Shown piece by piece: positions 7,747 to 9,701 of a stretch of DNA of 9,701 nt (position 1 is its first letter; each line of letters starts with the position of its first letter). The DNA lies in NCBI GenBank assembly GCA_021814355.1, contig JAKAIJ010000085.1, positions 1 to 9,701 of the forward strand, read 5' to 3'. Under the pieces are notes generated by a model. That model was not told the DNA's origin. It was given only the letters and a program-made list of their open reading frames with translations, and made no database searches. This DNA comes from Acidobacteriota bacterium (GTDB lineage: Bacteria; Acidobacteriota; UBA4820; DSQY01). Both the position numbers and the translations under genes were made by a program.

Positions 7747-7775
7747 AATATAGCGCAAGATATAGTGGGTGTCAA
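7747..7775 (-). promoter_or_regulatory. sigma70-type nrdJ promoter
   Basis: On the minus strand: TTGACA (-35, positions 7775-7770), a 17-bp spacer, then TATATT (-10, 7752-7747). The -35 is a perfect consensus and the -10 matches five of six. A start near 7740 would give a leader of about 100 nt. The promoter sits in a local AT-rich island within otherwise GC-rich DNA. Confidence 0.8.
7753..7768 (-). promoter_or_regulatory. NrdR box 1 (strong, in the promoter spacer)
   Basis: The plus-strand 16-mer GCGCAAGATATAGTGG matches the known NrdR consensus acaCwAtATaTwGtgt at 12 of 16 positions, including nearly all of the central ten. It fills 16 of the 17 bp between the -35 and -10 elements, so a bound NrdR would block RNA polymerase. 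NrdR is the ATP/dATP-sensing repressor of ribonucleotide reductase genes; its gene is not in this window. Confidence 0.75.
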
Positions 7776-8041
7776 GTCGTCCAAGGTTAAAAAGAAGGTC
7801 GCAAAAAGAGGCCGGTTTTGAGTAAAATAGCCCCTTTCGTGTTTCCGAAGGTACCATTTCGGGTGCCCAGGGTGAGGACAAGAGGCCCCCTCGAACGCCC
7901 CTCCGCGACCTCCCCCTTCGCCCCGGTTTTCCGTCTCTACGTTTCTCTCGCCGCCTGCCGAGAGCGGCTCAGGCCCCGGAAGGGCTCTTGGTGCGTTGCG
8001 CCCGGCCGGGAGGTGAGGCGGTCCAGGTAACGTTCCTCTCC
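7776..8041. other. Intergenic region between divergent promoters
   Basis: About 270 bp with no convincing gene. It holds an A-rich patch (7789-7807), a TAAAAT hexamer (7823-7828) without a matching -35, a short inverted repeat CCGAA/TTCGG around GGTACC (near 7844-7862), GCCGC/GCGGC and a perfect palindrome CCCGGCCGGG (8001-8010). None can be assigned a role. No tRNA or B12-box sequence (GCCACTG) was found. Confidence 0.5.
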
Positions 8042-8070
8042 TTGACGCCTCCCGTCGCCCGCCATACCAT
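8042..8070 (+). promoter_or_regulatory. Candidate promoter of the Kelch-type gene
   Basis: TTGACG (8042-8047), 17 bp, TACCAT (8065-8070), matching five of six and four of six consensus positions. A start near 8077 would give a leader of about 30 nt before the ATG at 8109. It is plausible by position and spacing, but the -10 is weak. Confidence 0.4.
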
Positions 8071-8108
8071 CCATGTGATTCGCTCGCGGCGTTTGGATGG
8101 GGGACCTC

Positions 8109-9701
8109 ATGGCGAAGAAGACCACGGCAGGTGGCGTTGCGTTGGTTTGGCTGCTGGTGTCCACGCTGTTCCTCACATTCCCTCTCTCCGCTCGCGCCGG
8201 CCGGTCCGAGGGCGTGGAAAGCGCGGCGGCCGCCGAAGGCTTGACCTTCGGGGAGCGGGTGAAGGCGCAGGAGGCGATCGAGCGGGTCTACTACGCCCAC
8301 CGCATCTGGCCGAGGGAGAATCCCGGCCCCCAACCCCCCTTTGAAGAGATGGTGCCTCGCGCCCAGATCGAGGCCAAGGTGGCCGACTACCTCAAGAAGT
8401 CCGCGGCGCTCGGCGAGTACTGGCAGCGGCCTATCGAGCCCGCCCAGCTCCAGGCGGAGATGGACCGGATGGTAAAGAGCACCAAGGACCCCGCCACTCT
8501 TCAGGAGCTCTTCGCCGCTCTCGATAACGACCCCTACCTCATCGCCGAGTGCCTCGCGCGGCCGGTGCTCGCGGACCGGCTCGTCCGCAACTGGTACGCC
8601 TACGACTCGCGGTTTCACGAAGAGGCGCGCAAGAGGGCGGAGGAGCTCTACCGGTCCGGGAGGATCGCTTCCGCCGGCCTGCCGCCGGAGGCGAGATGCG
8701 AGAGGGTGCGGTACGAGGCGGGCGCCGGGGACGAACCAGAGGATGCGGGCGCGCCCTCCCCCGGCGGTCTCCGCGTGGTCCGCGTAAGCTTCGAGGAGTT
8801 TCGGAGGATCGCCGGCGAGTACGACGCGGTATCGCCCGCCGGTGAAGCGCTTGAGCGCCATTCCCCGGGGTTTTCCGCACCCCCAACCCTGGGAACGCTA
8901 CGCTTCCGCGAAAGCGAGGAGACCTTCGTCGTCTCCCATCTCCTTCAGCGGACTGAGAAAGTGCTCGAAGCCGAATCGGCCCTCTTCGAAAAGAGAGCCT
9001 TCTCGGCTTGGTGGGAGGAGGTGAGGGCCGGAATCGCCGAGGATCTCCCGCTGGACGGCAAAGCTGTGCGCCTCTCCCTTCCCCTTCCCCAGCTCCCGCT
9101 CGCCGGCCCCTGTGACGGCTCGTGGCGCCTGGGCAGCCGCTCCTGTCCGACCGGCCGCTACTCCCACACCGCCGTCTGGACGGGGAGCGAGATGGTCGTC
9201 TGGGGCGGTTCTGACGGGCTAGGCTACGCGAGCACGGGCGGGCGCTACAATCCCGCCACGGATACCTGGGCAGCCACCTCCACGGGAGCGAACGTTCCCG
9301 CCGGCCGCTCCGGCCACGCCGCCGTCTGGACGGGGAGCGAGATGATCGTCTGGGGAGGTAGAAACGGCCTGAGTTCCTATCTGAACGCGGGCGGACGCTA
9401 CAACCCCTCCACGGACACCTGGACACCCACCTCGACGGCGCTGAATTGCCCATCCGCCCGCAGCAGCGCTACCGCCGTCTGGACGGGGACCGAAATGATC
9501 GTCTGGGGGGGCTACTACTACGATACGACGGGGCATTACCTCAACACGGGGGGGCGGTACACCCCCTCCACGGATACCTGGGCGGCCACCTCCACGGGAG
9601 CGAACGTTCCCGCCAGCCGCTCCGGCCACACCGCCGTCTGGACGGGGAGCGAGATGATCGTCTGGGGGGGCTACTACTGGTTCAGTGGAGTCCCCAGATC
9701 G
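8109..9701 (+). CDS. Secreted Kelch-repeat protein with SurA-like N-terminal region (3' end outside window)
   Basis: The frame is open without a stop for 531 codons and runs off the window. Residues 1-30 are a Sec signal peptide: basic MAKKTT, a hydrophobic core, and an SARA-G cleavage site. Residues about 45-195 are helical and resemble the substrate-binding helices of SurA/PpiC chaperones (IEAKVADYLKKSAAL, NDPYLIAECLARP, LADRLVRNWYAYD); the peptidyl-prolyl isomerase domain itself is not recognised. A mixed linker to about 334 includes ETFVVSHLL and FSAWWEEV. From about 350 come Kelch-type blades with TAVWTGxEMxVWGG, GGRYxPxTDTW and STGANVPAxRSGHT motifs; TAVW begins at residues 354, 404, 455 and 508. 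It probably forms an extracellular or periplasmic beta-propeller for binding; catalysis is not evident. The in-frame ATG at 8097 is an alternative start. ATG 8109 is preferred for a standard signal peptide and GGGGGA just upstream, though spacing is short. Confidence 0.88.
   Translation, partial: MAKKTTAGGVALVWLLVSTLFLTFPLSARAGRSEGVESAAAAEGLTFGERVKAQEAIERVYYAHRIWPRENPGPQPPFEEMVPRAQIEAKVADYLKKSAALGEYWQRPIEPAQLQAEMDRMVKSTKDPATLQELFAALDNDPYLIAECLARPVLADRLVRNWYAYDSRFHEEARKRAEELYRSGRIASAGLPPEARCERVRYEAGAGDEPEDAGAPSPGGLRVVRVSFEEFRRIAGEYDAVSPAGEALERHSPGFSAPPTLGTLRFRESEETFVVSHLLQRTEKVLEAESALFEKRAFSAWWEEVRAGIAEDLPLDGKAVRLSLPLPQLPLAGPCDGSWRLGSRSCPTGRYSHTAVWTGSEMVVWGGSDGLGYASTGGRYNPATDTWAATSTGANVPAGRSGHAAVWTGSEMIVWGGRNGLSSYLNAGGRYNPSTDTWTPTSTALNCPSARSSATAVWTGTEMIVWGGYYYDTTGHYLNTGGRYTPSTDTWAATSTGANVPASRSGHTAVWTGSEMIVWGGYYWFSGVPRS
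9168..9701 (+). repeat. Tandem Kelch-blade DNA repeats
   Basis: The repeat anchor GCCGTCTGGA recurs at 9171, 9321, 9474 and 9633, giving steps of 150, 153 and 159 bp, all multiples of three. Segments 9260-9355 and 9572-9667 (96 bp each) differ at only three bases by my count. The steps keep the reading frame, and the length differences fall in the loop between VWGG and GGRY. The fourth unit is cut by the window end. Confidence 0.88.

Noticed and set aside
4371..7790. Very long plus-strand open frame opposite nrdJ (1139 codons)
   Set aside because: It mirrors the full nrdJ gene codon for codon and encodes a V/L/G/E/H-rich sequence with no recognisable domain; nrdJ itself shows all family motifs.
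7776..8108. tRNA or small RNA gene in the divergent intergenic region
   Set aside because: No cloverleaf, T-loop consensus or promoter-plus-terminator pair was found.
7638..8861. Upstream extension of the nrdJ frame to a start at 8861
   Set aside because: The frame is open only because of base composition. It would cross the nrdJ promoter and run antisense through the Kelch gene. The ribosome-binding site and family homology start at 7637.

Overview
The window is GC-rich bacterial DNA carrying four protein genes, two of them cut by the window edges. The gene types suggest an Acidobacteriota-like bacterium, possibly of the Thermoanaerobaculia type, or a comparable high-GC environmental lineage: a secreted PDZ-TPR-CHAT protein with repeats of the 'SLNNLG...APGS' kind, a secreted Kelch-type protein with 'TAVWTGxEMIVWGG' blades, and a long B12-dependent ribonucleotide reductase. 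This placement rests on recalled family resemblance only; no search was run.

Layout. Positions 1-3297 (+) hold the 3' part of a gene for an exported protein: the end of a signal peptide, a PDZ-like domain, eight TPR units in exact 123-bp register, a coiled coil, and a C-terminal CHAT (caspase-like) protease domain with His and Cys motifs intact. A large hairpin followed by a T-rich tract (3298-3383) ends it. Facing it on the minus strand are yitT-like (3401-4318, DUF161 plus DUF2179 membrane protein) and, 73 bp upstream of that, nrdJ (4392-7637, AdoCbl-dependent class II ribonucleotide reductase). The two may share a transcript; the gap between them holds a perfect 7-bp hairpin with a GAAA loop.

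The 471-bp region 7638-8108 lies between nrdJ and a divergent gene. Its nrdJ side is an AT-richer island with a near-consensus sigma70 promoter (TTGACA, 17 bp, TATATT). Two NrdR-box-like palindromes sit 31 bp apart centre to centre. One fills the -35/-10 spacer and the other lies just after the predicted start site, so NrdR repression of nrdJ is strongly suggested. No cobalamin riboswitch is visible.

From 8109 to the window end (+) there is an open frame with no stop for 531 codons. It encodes a secreted protein with a Sec signal peptide, a helical segment resembling SurA/PpiC-type chaperone domains, and a Kelch-like propeller whose blades repeat every 50-53 residues and are partly near-identical at DNA level. 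The propeller continues past the window.

No mobile element, CRISPR array, tRNA or rRNA was seen. The most notable content is the promoter/NrdR arrangement and the two unusual exported proteins. The many long overlapping reading frames on opposite strands are explained by high GC.
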